Shown: positions 25,152-34,112, counted from the first letter of the stretch. The stretch: DNA of 36,533 bases from an uncultured Chromatiaceae bacterium (GCA_946482325.1 CAMLRA010000023.1:1-36533), one strand, 5' to 3'. The notes: generated by a model not told the origin, from the sequence alone. Made by a program: numbers and translations.

Positions 25152-27281
25152 TTAGAACTTATAACTGACGCCGAGGCGCGCTGCGCGTGGCGAAGCCGGC
25201 GTGATGTTGTTATTGCTGTGTGCTGACGCGTAATAGGTTTTATCGGTCAGGTTTTCCAGATTCAGCTGCAGGCGCAATGCCGGCAGTGGCGTGTAAAACA
25301 CTGCAGCATCGACGCGGGTGAAACCTGGCAAAGTCACCAGATTGTCGACGGCTACAAAAGCTGAAGACTGACTAATCAACCCCAGACCAGCACCCCACTG
25401 GTCATTGATCTGATAACGGTTCCACAGCGAGAAACTGTGCTCAGGCACCTGGCTGAGCTGTTTACCTTTTTGTGCAGCAGGTGCCAGAATTTCGCTGTCC
25501 TGGAAGGCATAACCGGCAACAAAATCCCAGTGTGCGCTGAGTTTGCCGTTCATCTCAAACTCGACGCCATTCACCTGCTGACCGTCGACCAGAATAGAGC
25601 GGGTCGGATCGGCCGGATCAGTCACTGCCACATTAGTACGGTCGAGCTGATAAAGCGCGGTTGCCACTGACAGGCTGTCACTGATGTCCCATTTCACGCC
25701 AAATTCGTGGTTGATAAAGGATTCAGGATCCAGCGCAGCGTTGCTGATGGTCAGCGACGCCATTTGCTCACCGGCGCGCGGAACATAGGCTTTGCTGTAA
25801 TTGAGGTAAACCGAGACATCTTCCACCGGTTTGTAAATCAGACCCGCGCGTGGCGACAATAAATCGTCCTCGCTCTCAATGACGCTGCCATTACGGTGGT
25901 TTTCCAGCTCGACCTGATAATCGTCATAACGTAAACCCAACACGGCCTGCCACTGTGGCGTGATCTCAATCTGGTCCTGCACATAGACGGCTTTGGCTTT
26001 GGCGTCGCTGGTATTGTCTGCGTCTGTGGCTGAGGCGCGGAACTGGATATTGCCGCGATAAACCGGATTGGCCAAAGTGACCGAAGCTGAAGTGGCATTG
26101 GCGCCAATATCAGTGAAATAACCGGTCAGGCGCTGGTTGTCGGTGTCTTGTTGGTTCAGCTCGGCACCCACCAGCATTTTATGCGTCACAGTGCCGGCTT
26201 TGGCTTCAAACGTCAGGTCAGTCTGATTCATCAGGTTTTGCCGCGCTGTGCTGCTGCTGTAAGCAGAGACTGCAACCCGGCCATTGGCTGGTGTATAAGC
26301 GCCCGGGAAGACGTTGCCATAAAACTTGTCGTAGTCGGCATACCGCGTCTGGTTCACCAGCAAAGCACCGCTTAAAAACTCATGGCTGAGCGTGGCCGAG
26401 ACCGCATCCACTGTAGCGGTGGAATTGCTCAGATCCGGGTTGCCGATAAAAGTGGCGCGGTTGATATTCAGCGGTTTATTGGTTGCCGGGTCAAACGGAA
26501 TACCTCGGTCAGTGATGCGCTCGTCATCAAAATGTTCATAGCTGAGCGCCAGTGTGGTGCGATCGGCCAGGCGGTAAGTGAGCGTTGGGTTGATAGCTGA
26601 GCGTTCCAGCGTGTAAAAATCGCGATATCCTTCGGAATCTTCATACATACCGGTGATGCGCACGGCCAGCTCGTCGTTGACGGCATAGTTATAATCGCCG
26701 CTGACACGGGCTTGTTGCCAGGAACCAACAGATGCATCGATACCGCCGGTATCGGACCAATTCGCTTGTTTAGTGACGCGGTTAATCAGACCACCGGCAC
26801 TGCCACGGCCGAAGATCATGCCGCTTGGGCCTTTTAATACTTCCACGCGCTGCACGTTGTATAAATCACGCAGGTACTGCACATCATCGCGCATGCCGTT
26901 AATGTAGAAATCTGCGGTTGACGTATTGCCGCGGAAAATCGGCGCATCGCGGTGGCCTTCACCTTGTGCCATTTGCACACCCGGCACATAACGCACCACG
27001 TCGGCCATATTTTGCATGGCCTGGTCGTCGATTTGCTCTTCAGTCAGCACTGTAATGGCCTGCGGAATATCCCGCAGCGGCGTGTTGGTTTTTGTTGCCG
27101 TGCTGATGGCTTCGACTTTGTAGCTTTGTACTTCGCCTTTAACTTCAATATGTTCGATTTTTTTTGATTCATCGTCGAGCATATCAGCCGCCATGGCGCT
27201 GCATGGTAAAGCTGCGGAAATAAACGCGATACGCACTGCTGTCGCGACTGGAGACATGGAAATTGAAAACAAAGCAGACAT
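25152..27281 (-). CDS. TonB-dependent siderophore receptor
   Basis: A 709-residue outer-membrane receptor. A signal peptide (about 1-31, ending SAMA) is followed by a TonB-box-like EHIEVKGEV, then the plug domain (about 55-165) with DIPQAITVLTEEQI, DVVRYVPGVQ, FRGN, DFYINGMRDDVQYLRDLYNVQRVEVLKGPSGMIFGRGSAGG, which is the pattern of the TIGR01783 siderophore receptor family. The remaining 540 residues form the 22-strand barrel, closing in the terminal phenylalanine of VSYKF needed for BAM assembly. The plug is closest to Fiu/catecholate-type receptors, but the ligand cannot be fixed. The ATG at 27281 has GGAG seven bases upstream; the longer frame to 27335 lacks support and would bury the signal peptide. 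Upstream palindromes suggest metal-responsive control. Confidence 0.92.
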   Translation of the reverse strand: MSALFSISMSPVATAVRIAFISAALPCSAMAADMLDDESKKIEHIEVKGEVQSYKVEAISTATKTNTPLRDIPQAITVLTEEQIDDQAMQNMADVVRYVPGVQMAQGEGHRDAPIFRGNTSTADFYINGMRDDVQYLRDLYNVQRVEVLKGPSGMIFGRGSAGGLINRVTKQANWSDTGGIDASVGSWQQARVSGDYNYAVNDELAVRITGMYEDSEGYRDFYTLERSAINPTLTYRLADRTTLALSYEHFDDERITDRGIPFDPATNKPLNINRATFIGNPDLSNSTATVDAVSATLSHEFLSGALLVNQTRYADYDKFYGNVFPGAYTPANGRVAVSAYSSSTARQNLMNQTDLTFEAKAGTVTHKMLVGAELNQQDTDNQRLTGYFTDIGANATSASVTLANPVYRGNIQFRASATDADNTSDAKAKAVYVQDQIEITPQWQAVLGLRYDDYQVELENHRNGSVIESEDDLLSPRAGLIYKPVEDVSVYLNYSKAYVPRAGEQMASLTISNAALDPESFINHEFGVKWDISDSLSVATALYQLDRTNVAVTDPADPTRSILVDGQQVNGVEFEMNGKLSAHWDFVAGYAFQDSEILAPAAQKGKQLSQVPEHSFSLWNRYQINDQWGAGLGLISQSSAFVAVDNLVTLPGFTRVDAAVFYTPLPALRLQLNLENLTDKTYYASAHSNNNITPASPRAARLGVSYKF

Positions 27282-27300
27282 CTGAAAACTCCGGCGAATT

Positions 27301-27349
27301 AACCATTCTTTACTGCGCAATATAACACGAACCATTCTTATTTAGAATG
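27301..27349 (-). promoter_or_regulatory. Operator-like repeats upstream of the siderophore receptor
   Basis: CATTCT (27333-27338) and AGAATG (27344-27349) make a perfect palindrome with a five-base spacer. AACCATTCTT occurs twice in the same direction, at 27301-27310 and 27330-27339, 29 bases apart. Between them, on the minus strand, TGTTATATT resembles an extended -10. The arrangement fits repressor binding over a promoter; it is not a good match to the classical Fur 19-mer, so the regulator is unidentified. Confidence 0.45.
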
Positions 27350-27452
27350 CCGTTTGTTTTACGACTGAAACGACCAGACCGATCATTGGTTATTTCCAGT
27401 GCACTGGCAAAGCGGGGACACAGCCAGTATGATCGAAGGTTATTCATCTGAA

Positions 27453-29504
27453 ATGACGGAAACCACGTTGTCCCGACTCATTCTGGGCTGTTACACCCTG
27501 CTGATTTATCTGCTGCGGCCTGTGCTGTTGTTGCTGTTTGTCTGGCGCAGCCGGGCTGACGCCGCGTACCGTCAGCGTTTTGCAGAACGCTTTGCGCTGC
27601 AAACCATAGCGCCGGCACAACAAGGTGGTTTGCTGGTACACGCGGTGTCGATGGGGGAAGTCGTCGCGGCGATCCCGCTGATTGAAGCGTTGCTGCACGA
27701 TTATTCGGCGTTGCCGCTGACCATCACTTGTACAACACCGACCGGTTCTGCACGTATTTGCCAACATTTTGCCGCGCAGATCAGTGCAGGTCGGGTCTAT
27801 CACTGTTATCTGCCGTTTGATACGCCCGGTGCTAACCGCCGTTTGCTGCACAAGCTGGCACCACAACTGGTGTTGTTGCTGGAAACCGAGTTATGGCCGA
27901 ACTTGTTACAGACTGCCAGCCGGCACCAGGTGCCGGTATTCTTGGTCAATGCGCGTTTGTCGCAACGCTCGGCCCGTGGTTACCGGCGTTTTGCCTGGTT
28001 GGTTAAACCGATGCTGCAACAGTTAACCACTATATTGGCGCAGGATAATGCCACAGCCCGGCGTTTTAATACGCTGGCTGGCCGCAATAACGCCTCACCT
28101 TTGGCGGTGCGTGCCGGTAACCTGAAATACGATATGCGGATCGCGCCGGATTTAGCGCAGCGCGCTGCGGTGCTTCGTACTGACTGGGGGACGAGGCCCG
28201 TACTGGTCGCCGGCAGTACGCATGCCGGCGAAGATGAAATTTTGCTGGCAGCGCTACAGTTACTGCGCCAGCAGCTCCCCGACTTGTTATTGATTCTGGT
28301 GCCGCGCCATCCGGACCGGTTTGACAGCGTGGCACGGCAAATCGAAACACAGGGTCTGAAGTTTGTCCGGCGCAGCCGGGATCAGGCCGTGACGCCTGAC
28401 ACTGCAGTGTTGCTCGGTGACAGCATGGGCGAGCTGATGCTGTGGTATCAGGCGGCTGATTTAGTCTTTATCGGCGGTTCATTGATCCCGCGCGGTGGCC
28501 ATAATCCACTCGAAGCCATGTGTCTGGCGAAGCCACTGTTATCTGGCCCCCATGTATTCAATTTTGCGCTGGCTTATCAATTGCTGGAGCAGCATTCCGC
28601 AGTGCGTTGGGTGTCAGATGCCACAACACTGGCTGAGCAGGTGCAGGCGCTGCTGGGCGATCCAGCACAGCGACAACGTCTGGCACTAGCAGGACTTCAG
28701 CTGTATCAACAACAAGGCGGCGCCACTGCACGCATTCTGGCGAAGATCAGCCAACAGGCGCTGGCGAGGCCCGTGCAACTGCCTGGTGAGCTGCGCTGGT
28801 GTGCGCCGGTCTTAGCGGCAAACCTGCAAAATGAGCCTTTATTTGACCGGGCCTGGTGGCAGGCGCAACAGGCAGTGACCGGGCATTCGGTTGGGCGCAA
28901 TACCGTGTATTTTGTCCGGGAAGCCTCAGCTGAGACTGACTGGGTGCTGCGGCATTATTACCGGGGCGGGTTGATTGGCAAACTGAATAAAGACTGGTTT
29001 GCCCCAGTGCCGGTAGCCCGCAGCCGGGCGTTGGCCGAATTCGGTTTATTGTTGTGGATGCGTCAGGCCGGGTTACCGGTGCCGGCGCCGGTGGCCGCGC
29101 GTTATCAGCGCCGTGGTTTTGGTTATAGCGCCGATATTTTACTGGAGCGCATCCCGCAGAGTCAGGACTTGTTTCATTATCTGCAGCGACAGGCATTGAC
29201 GCAGGCGCAGTGGCAGCAGCTTGGGGTTGTGGTGGCACAGTTGCATCAGGCCGGGGTTTATCATTCCGATTTAAATTGTCACAACATTCTGCTTGATGCC
29301 AAAGGGCAGTTCTGGCTGATCGACTTTGATAAATGTGCCAGAAGGTCGGGCACGGACTGGTGGCCGGAGCCGGTGGCGCGCCTGCAGCGCAGTTTGCAAA
29401 AAGAGCTGGGGCTGCGGGCTGCTTTTCATTTTACGGCAGCAGATTGGCAGATGCTCAGCGCAGGTTATCAGCAACAACTGGCGGCCGATGAGACTGTTCA
29501 CTGA
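27453..29504 (+). CDS. waaA: Fused Kdo transferase WaaA and Kdo kinase KdkA
   Basis: A 683-residue single frame carrying two LPS enzymes. Residues 1-420 or so are WaaA (KdtA): an N-terminal membrane anchor (about 9-30), the catalytic Glu69 in HAVSMGEV, METELWPNL-type ETELWPNL, NARLSQRS, LVPRHPDRF, GDSMGELMLWY and GGSLIPRGGHNPLEA, all of which follow E. coli WaaA. Residues 450-683 match KdkA, a protein-kinase-like Kdo kinase: LRHYYRGGLIGKLNKDWF, a catalytic loop HSDLNCHNIL (His604, Asp606) and the metal-binding DFDKC at Asp624. The protein would add Kdo to lipid A precursor and phosphorylate it at the inner-membrane face, as in Haemophilus and Vibrio, where the genes are separate. Start uncertain: ATG at 27453 fits the family; ATG at 27429 is possible. 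Confidence 0.93.
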   Translation: MTETTLSRLILGCYTLLIYLLRPVLLLLFVWRSRADAAYRQRFAERFALQTIAPAQQGGLLVHAVSMGEVVAAIPLIEALLHDYSALPLTITCTTPTGSARICQHFAAQISAGRVYHCYLPFDTPGANRRLLHKLAPQLVLLLETELWPNLLQTASRHQVPVFLVNARLSQRSARGYRRFAWLVKPMLQQLTTILAQDNATARRFNTLAGRNNASPLAVRAGNLKYDMRIAPDLAQRAAVLRTDWGTRPVLVAGSTHAGEDEILLAALQLLRQQLPDLLLILVPRHPDRFDSVARQIETQGLKFVRRSRDQAVTPDTAVLLGDSMGELMLWYQAADLVFIGGSLIPRGGHNPLEAMCLAKPLLSGPHVFNFALAYQLLEQHSAVRWVSDATTLAEQVQALLGDPAQRQRLALAGLQLYQQQGGATARILAKISQQALARPVQLPGELRWCAPVLAANLQNEPLFDRAWWQAQQAVTGHSVGRNTVYFVREASAETDWVLRHYYRGGLIGKLNKDWFAPVPVARSRALAEFGLLLWMRQAGLPVPAPVAARYQRRGFGYSADILLERIPQSQDLFHYLQRQALTQAQWQQLGVVVAQLHQAGVYHSDLNCHNILLDAKGQFWLIDFDKCARRSGTDWWPEPVARLQRSLQKELGLRAAFHFTAADWQMLSAGYQQQLAADETVH

Positions 29505-29526
29505 TGGCTGGACAGAGCCTGCCAAT

Positions 29527-29554
29527 AAAAAAAGCCGCATCAGCGGCTTTTTTA
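29527..29554. terminator. Bidirectional terminator between waaA-kdkA and the S8 protease
   Basis: AAAAAAGCCGC (29528-29538) pairs with GCGGCTTTTTT (29543-29553) around ATCA, with T-runs on both strands. It lies 23 bases after the fusion gene stop and 17 bases from the protease stop. Confidence 0.9.
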
Positions 29555-29570
29555 GTTTTATCTCAGACGG

Positions 29571-31340
29571 TTATTGCTGGCTGGTGCTAAGCGTCAGGCC
29601 AGTCACTGCAGCATAACCGTATAAGCCGATATGGTAAGTGCCGGCAGTTGGGTTGGTGAAGCTGCAGCTTTCTGTACTACCGGTTTTGTATGGCCGGCAA
29701 GTGTAGCTGCTCAGCGTCGGCTGTGAACCGAGGCGTACGTACAGGTCAACGTCACCTGTGCCACCAGCAGTGCTGATGGTCAGCGTGGTGCGACCGGCAG
29801 GCACTGTCAGGGTGTAATATTTCCAGGTGCTTTTCGCAACTGAGATATTTGGTGTCGTGGTAGTGACCGGCGTGGTACCGCCGCCAGTGCCGCCGGCAGC
29901 TTTAGTCACTGCAGCAGCGGCATCAACAATACCGGTCCCGCAGTTGGTGCAGGTGGCCGGGAAGGCGCGGGTAGTGGTTTTCAGAATTGATTCCACTTCA
30001 TCCGGCGTGGCCGTTGGTTTTTTCTGCAGGACTAATGCCGCGACGCCTGCGACATGCGGGGCTGCCATCGAGGTGCCTTGCATATAGGTGTAGATGTCTG
30101 AACCCGGTGTGGTGGTGCCGCTATTGTGGGTCGACAATACACCGTTCGAGTCATTGGCTGAGTTCTGTGCGCCACCTGGTGCAGCGACATCCACTGAAGT
30201 GCCGTAGTTGGAATAATAAGCACGGCCACCACTGCGGTTGGTCGATGCGACGTTGACTACGCCGGCGCAGTTGCCCGGGTTGTAATTGTTGGCGTTATCG
30301 TTGTCGTTGCCTGCTGCGATAACGACCACAGTGCCGCGTGAACGCGCTGAGTTAATGGCTGCTTGCGTGGTTGAGTCACAGGCGCCGGAACCACCTAAAC
30401 TCATATTAATGACCTTTGCCGGGTTGGCGTTGGCCGGCACGCCGGAAACAGTGCCGCCTGAGGCCCAGATGATACCGTCCGCGATATCAGAGGTGTAACC
30501 ACCACATTTACCCAATACCCGTACCGGCACCACTTTGGCTTTATAAGCCACACCGGCAACGCCGCTGTTGTTGTTAGTTACTGCAGCGATAGTGCCGGCC
30601 ACGTGAGTACCGTGCCAGCTGGAATCCTGTGCTTGTGTTGGCTGTCCGCCACCACAGGCACCCACGGCCACCCAGTCACCCGGATCTTTGGCATCGCTGT
30701 CGCGGCCACTGCCGTCATTGCCGATGAAAGAGTCAGAGATCATGTCATAACCAGGCAAAATGTTGGCATTCAGGTCGGCATGTGGACGGTAACCGGTGTC
30801 CAGTACTGCTACCACCACGCCGGTGCCATCGGCCTGGTCCCAGGCTGCCGGTGCGCGCAGACCACCGGTATTTTCATAGTAATGCCACTGGTTGTTGTAT
30901 TGGGTGTCGTTTGGCGTTGCCATGATTTGCAACAAGCGGTCTTCCTCGACCTCGCCAACACTTGGATCGTTTTTCAGCGCTTTGATCATGTCTGCTTTTT
31001 CTTTTTCACTCAGACGACGCTCTGCGCGCACAATGTGGCGGCCATTGACGGCGCTGGCGCGCACATAATCCAGTTCAGAACCGGCCAGTACCGACAGCGT
31101 TTCTTCGACATGTTGTTGTACGTTGATTTGTTCATCGACAAAACTTTGCGTGGTCACATCAGCGTCAGACAGCATGTCGCCGGTGGCATTGCCACCTTGT
31201 TTGTAGGTCAGAATAAACTGGGTGTTGGCTTCGGTGGCCTGGTTGTTATCCGCCAGGCTGACTTCCTGCGCAGTGACTGGGGCCAGCATCAATGCTGTAA
31301 GGGTTCCAAGGGCGATTTTATGTAATTTGAATTGTTGCAT
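29571..31340 (-). CDS. Secreted S8 family serine protease with PPC domain
   Basis: A 589-residue subtilisin-like protease. A signal peptide (1-24, ending TAQ) and an inhibitor-like propeptide (about 35-138) precede the catalytic domain. The triad is Asp181 (VLDTGYRPH), His243 (SWHGTHVAGT) and Ser424 (GTSMAAPHVAG), with oxyanion Asn345 (AAGNDND). Several cysteines (ACGGG, KCGGY, GACDS, GNCAG, CTNCG) suggest disulfides. After a Gly/Thr linker, residues 498-589 form a bacterial pre-peptidase C-terminal (PPC) domain with TLTISTAGGTGDVDLYV and the closing YHIGLYGYAAVTGLTL, which is often removed after export. The protein is expected outside the cell or on its surface, degrading proteins as a nutrient source. 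The ATG at 31340 has only a weak GAGAA ribosome binding site. Confidence 0.95.
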   Translation of the reverse strand: MQQFKLHKIALGTLTALMLAPVTAQEVSLADNNQATEANTQFILTYKQGGNATGDMLSDADVTTQSFVDEQINVQQHVEETLSVLAGSELDYVRASAVNGRHIVRAERRLSEKEKADMIKALKNDPSVGEVEEDRLLQIMATPNDTQYNNQWHYYENTGGLRAPAAWDQADGTGVVVAVLDTGYRPHADLNANILPGYDMISDSFIGNDGSGRDSDAKDPGDWVAVGACGGGQPTQAQDSSWHGTHVAGTIAAVTNNNSGVAGVAYKAKVVPVRVLGKCGGYTSDIADGIIWASGGTVSGVPANANPAKVINMSLGGSGACDSTTQAAINSARSRGTVVVIAAGNDNDNANNYNPGNCAGVVNVASTNRSGGRAYYSNYGTSVDVAAPGGAQNSANDSNGVLSTHNSGTTTPGSDIYTYMQGTSMAAPHVAGVAALVLQKKPTATPDEVESILKTTTRAFPATCTNCGTGIVDAAAAVTKAAGGTGGGTTPVTTTTPNISVAKSTWKYYTLTVPAGRTTLTISTAGGTGDVDLYVRLGSQPTLSSYTCRPYKTGSTESCSFTNPTAGTYHIGLYGYAAVTGLTLSTSQQ

Positions 31341-31804
31341 TGTAAGTTCTCAATAACGTCTTGTTGTAATTGCCTGGACAGTGCCCGCTATTATTTTTGC
31401 TGCTGCATGTAAAGCAGCAGTGCTGTGATGCGGGAAGGGCAATATTTCATCAATGCATTCATGCTGTAAAGATAACTAAATTAACATTTGGTTATATAAG
31501 TGGAACTGTTTGAACATCGCGGTGCACCAGTGTGGTGCAATTTAACTATGGCGATCGTGCTGGAGCAGGCATTATTGCTGTGAATTATTACAAATAGTTA
31601 CAGCTGTGAATTTATTACTATCGGTAATAAGCTAGATTTAAAAGGTATAAAAAATGCGGTTATTTCTGCATTTTTGGTCATGTTTGACTGTTAGAGCCGG
31701 ACTGAAGTTTGCCTTTCTGGCGGATCCGCCGGACAATAGCCGGTTTTCAGCCCATCATTGCTCATGCTGTGGCCGAACCCGAATATCAGAGGTGTAAATT
31801 CCAG
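31341..31804. other. AT-rich intergenic region with several hairpins
   Basis: About 460 bases between divergent genes without a supportable coding frame. It contains three perfect inverted repeats: CTGCTGC/GCAGCAG (31400-31420), TTATTAC/GTAATAA (31612-31630) and AAAAATGC/GCATTTTT (31650-31675). It should hold the promoters of the S8 protease (leftward) and of the YhiN-type flavoprotein (rightward). Base composition is markedly more A+T-rich than the flanking genes, as is usual for a regulated promoter region, though no specific binding motif is recognised. Confidence 0.55.
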
Positions 31805-32986
31805 ATGCAGCAGTGGGATGTCATTGTGATTGGCGCCGGCGCCGCCGGTTTGTTTTGTGCGATTGAAGCCGGTAAACGTGGCCGGCGTGTGCTGGTGTTG
31901 GACAACGGCAAAAAAATTGGCCGGAAAATTCTGATGTCCGGCGGTGGACGTTGTAACTTTACCAACATCTACGCCAGCCACCAGAATTACCTGTCGCAAA
32001 ACCCGCATTTTTGCAAATCGGCGTTAAGCCGCTATACGCAATGGGATTTCATCAGTCTGGTGCAGCAATACCAAATCCCTTATCACGAAAAAACTTTAGG
32101 TCAGTTGTTTTGCGACGACAGCGCCAAAGATATTGTTGAGCTGCTCAGTAGCGAGTGTCGCAAGGCTGGTGTGCAGATTGCGCTGCAGCAACAGATTAGC
32201 AGCGTCACACATGCCGATGGCGTGTATCAGGTGGTAACCCCAGAACTGACGCGCAGCTGCCAGAGCCTCGTCGTGGCCTGTGGTGGCCTAAGCCTGCCTA
32301 ATTTAGGTGCCACCGCTTTTGGTTACCAGCTGGCGGAGCAGTTTGGCCTGAACGTATTACCGGTACGTGCTGCGTTGGTACCACTGACCTGGCAACCGGC
32401 TGACAAAGTGGTATTTGAAGAAATCAGCGGCGTGTCATTGCCGGTCACCGCTGAAGCCAATGATGTGATGTTTCCGGAAGATATGTTGTTTACCCATCGT
32501 GGTTTGAGTGGTCCGGCGATTCTGCAAATTTCCTCGTTCTGGCAGCCTGGTGATGATTTGTTGATCAATTTACTACCACAGCTCGATGTCGCAGAGTATT
32601 TACGCGAACAACAGCAAAAACATCCGGAGCAGGAGCTGAAAACGGCCCTGGGCAAAGTGTTGCCAAAACGCCTGGTTGAAAAACTGGTAGAAATCAGGCT
32701 TATCAACAATCAACCCCTGAAAGCGCTGCAACATAAAACCATCAGCAATATCAGTCAGGCGCTGCATCATTATGTCTTTAAACCCAATGGTACTGAAGGG
32801 TATCGCACCGCCGAAGTAACATTAGGCGGCGTTGATACCAACGAGTTGTCATCTAAAACCATGGAAGCGAAAAAACAGCCTGGCTTGTATTTTGTTGGCG
32901 AAGTGATGGATGTCACCGGCTGGCTCGGTGGTTATAACTTCCAGTGGGCGTGGAGCTCGGGCTGGGTTGCCGGGCAGTATTGCTGA
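31805..32986 (+). CDS. HI0933/YhiN family FAD-dependent oxidoreductase
   Basis: A 393-residue flavoprotein of the HI0933-like (YhiN, BaiN-type) family. The N-terminal Rossmann FAD site is VIVIGAGAAGLFCAIEAG, followed by the family block GKKIGRKILMSGGGRCNFTN at about residues 36-55. Later landmarks are the GGLSLPNLGATAFGYQLAEQFGL region, LFTHRGLSGPAILQISS and the C-terminal GGVDTNELSSKTMEAKKQPGLYFVGEVMDVTGWLGGYNFQWAWSSGW, a near-invariant family ending. Cytoplasmic, full length. The physiological substrate of most members is not settled. The ATG at 31805 is chosen over the longer frame from 31709 because the FAD motif then begins at the normal position; GAGGT sits about eleven bases upstream. 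Confidence 0.93.
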   Translation: MQQWDVIVIGAGAAGLFCAIEAGKRGRRVLVLDNGKKIGRKILMSGGGRCNFTNIYASHQNYLSQNPHFCKSALSRYTQWDFISLVQQYQIPYHEKTLGQLFCDDSAKDIVELLSSECRKAGVQIALQQQISSVTHADGVYQVVTPELTRSCQSLVVACGGLSLPNLGATAFGYQLAEQFGLNVLPVRAALVPLTWQPADKVVFEEISGVSLPVTAEANDVMFPEDMLFTHRGLSGPAILQISSFWQPGDDLLINLLPQLDVAEYLREQQQKHPEQELKTALGKVLPKRLVEKLVEIRLINNQPLKALQHKTISNISQALHHYVFKPNGTEGYRTAEVTLGGVDTNELSSKTMEAKKQPGLYFVGEVMDVTGWLGGYNFQWAWSSGWVAGQYC

Positions 32987-33366
32987 TGGCCAGCGTCAAA
33001 CCCGGCGCAGACTGGTTAAGCCGTAAACTATCGGCGCGCTGCCAGCTTCAGGAACAAAAACTGCGTGAAGTGCTGCAAAAACTTTGGCCTGACTGGCAAC
33101 AACAGGGCGGTTTGGGCCTGGCTTATCAGCTGCAATTTGAGCATTTTCCGCAAAGTTTATTAGTGCACGTGCTGGCGCCAGCTGACCAGCGCGAGCGGTT
33201 GCTCTCGGCACTGCCAGGCTGGCAACAGCAACTGCAACAGGCGTTATTCAAAAAAGGTATTGTGCTGAGACCGCCGCTGCGGCATATCAGCGTCTGCAGT
33301 GCATTTCCACAGCTGGATCTTCGATGCTTCTGCGTGCTCAGTTCACAGCAGACACCTGCACCTTAA
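32986..33366 (+). CDS. Conserved-looking small protein of unknown function
   Basis: A 126-residue basic, Gln/Leu-rich protein that I do not recognise. It begins with a charged helix (WLSRKLSARCQLQEQKLREVLQKLW), followed by two or three predicted strands and another helix (LPGWQQQLQQALFKKG). There is no signal peptide or membrane segment. The helix-LW-strand-strand-helix order faintly recalls DUF721/DciA proteins, but the characteristic residues are not clear enough to call it. The ATG shares its first base with the stop of the flavoprotein gene (TGATG), indicating coupling. Its stop overlaps by four bases the stop of the convergent SDR gene, so no terminator separates them. The C-terminal 25 residues are Cys-rich and may be poorly conserved. 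Confidence 0.6.
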   Translation: MASVKPGADWLSRKLSARCQLQEQKLREVLQKLWPDWQQQGGLGLAYQLQFEHFPQSLLVHVLAPADQRERLLSALPGWQQQLQQALFKKGIVLRPPLRHISVCSAFPQLDLRCFCVLSSQQTPAP

Positions 33367-34112
33367 TACGGCAGCACTGTGCCATCCCAATTGAGTAAAG
33401 CGCCGTTTTGGGCCGGGGTTAAATCTGCCACTGTTGCGGCCAGCCGCTGTGCAGTCGCCGCGGGGCTTTGTAACTGGCCGGCTGGCAAATTACGCTGGAA
33501 GGGTTTTGACATCGCGGTGTCTGTCGTGCCCGGGTGCAACGCAACCAAGGTCGCTTGCGGCAGCTGACGTTTTAGTTCTATCGCAGCGCCCCGCACCAAC
33601 ATATTCAGTGCGGCTTTACTGGCGCGATAACTGTGCCAGCCACCACTTTGATTGTCGCCAATACTGCCGACTTTTGCGGATAACCAACATAATTTCAGAT
33701 GTGGTGATTTGTTCAGCCATGGCCAGATGGCCTGCAGCCACAACGCCGGCAAAATGGTATTCACTTCAAAGGCCTGGCGTAGGTTGTCAGCGCTGAGTTG
33801 ACGCAGGCTTTTCTCTGGTTGTAGCTCTGCCTGATGCAGCAGACCGAGGCAACAAAACACCAGGTCCACCGGTTGGCTGAACACTGCGGCCAGCGCGTCT
33901 TGCAACAGTGGCGAATTCTGCTCCAATTGTTCCGGCTGATACAGATACTGCCGAAGGTCTGCGCTTTGCTGTTGTGACCAAACCTGCTGGCCGGCATGCT
34001 GCAGTGACATTGCAGCGCGGCTAAACACCGACACCATAGCCCTGCGACTCAAATAATGAGTGGTTAAAGCTGCACCAATCCCACTATTCCCGCCCAAAAT
34101 AACTACATGCAT
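33363..34112 (-). CDS. Short-chain dehydrogenase/reductase (SDR)
   Basis: A 249-residue NAD(P)-dependent oxidoreductase with a classical SDR fold. The cofactor motif is GGNSGIG at residues 7-13, the strand-4 region is DLVFCCLG with VNTILP, and the catalytic residues are Ser in WLSAKVGSIG and the YRASK pair about 15 residues later. PGTTDT matches the PG motif after strand 6. It resembles the C-factor/YciK-like SDRs of gammaproteobacteria. Substrate unknown; cytoplasmic. The ATG at 34112 follows GGAG with good spacing and places the Rossmann strand at the N-terminus, unlike the frame extending to 34139. The stop overlaps the convergent gene's stop. Confidence 0.88.
   Translation of the reverse strand: MHVVILGGNSGIGAALTTHYLSRRAMVSVFSRAAMSLQHAGQQVWSQQQSADLRQYLYQPEQLEQNSPLLQDALAAVFSQPVDLVFCCLGLLHQAELQPEKSLRQLSADNLRQAFEVNTILPALWLQAIWPWLNKSPHLKLCWLSAKVGSIGDNQSGGWHSYRASKAALNMLVRGAAIELKRQLPQATLVALHPGTTDTAMSKPFQRNLPAGQLQSPAATAQRLAATVADLTPAQNGALLNWDGTVLPY

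Noticed and set aside
27333..27349. Classical Fur box upstream of the siderophore receptor
   Set aside because: The palindrome does not follow the GATAATGATAATCATTATC pattern well enough; kept only as an unidentified operator candidate.
32986..33366. DciA (DUF721) helicase loader
   Set aside because: Only the general helix-strand-helix order is similar; key family residues are not evident.
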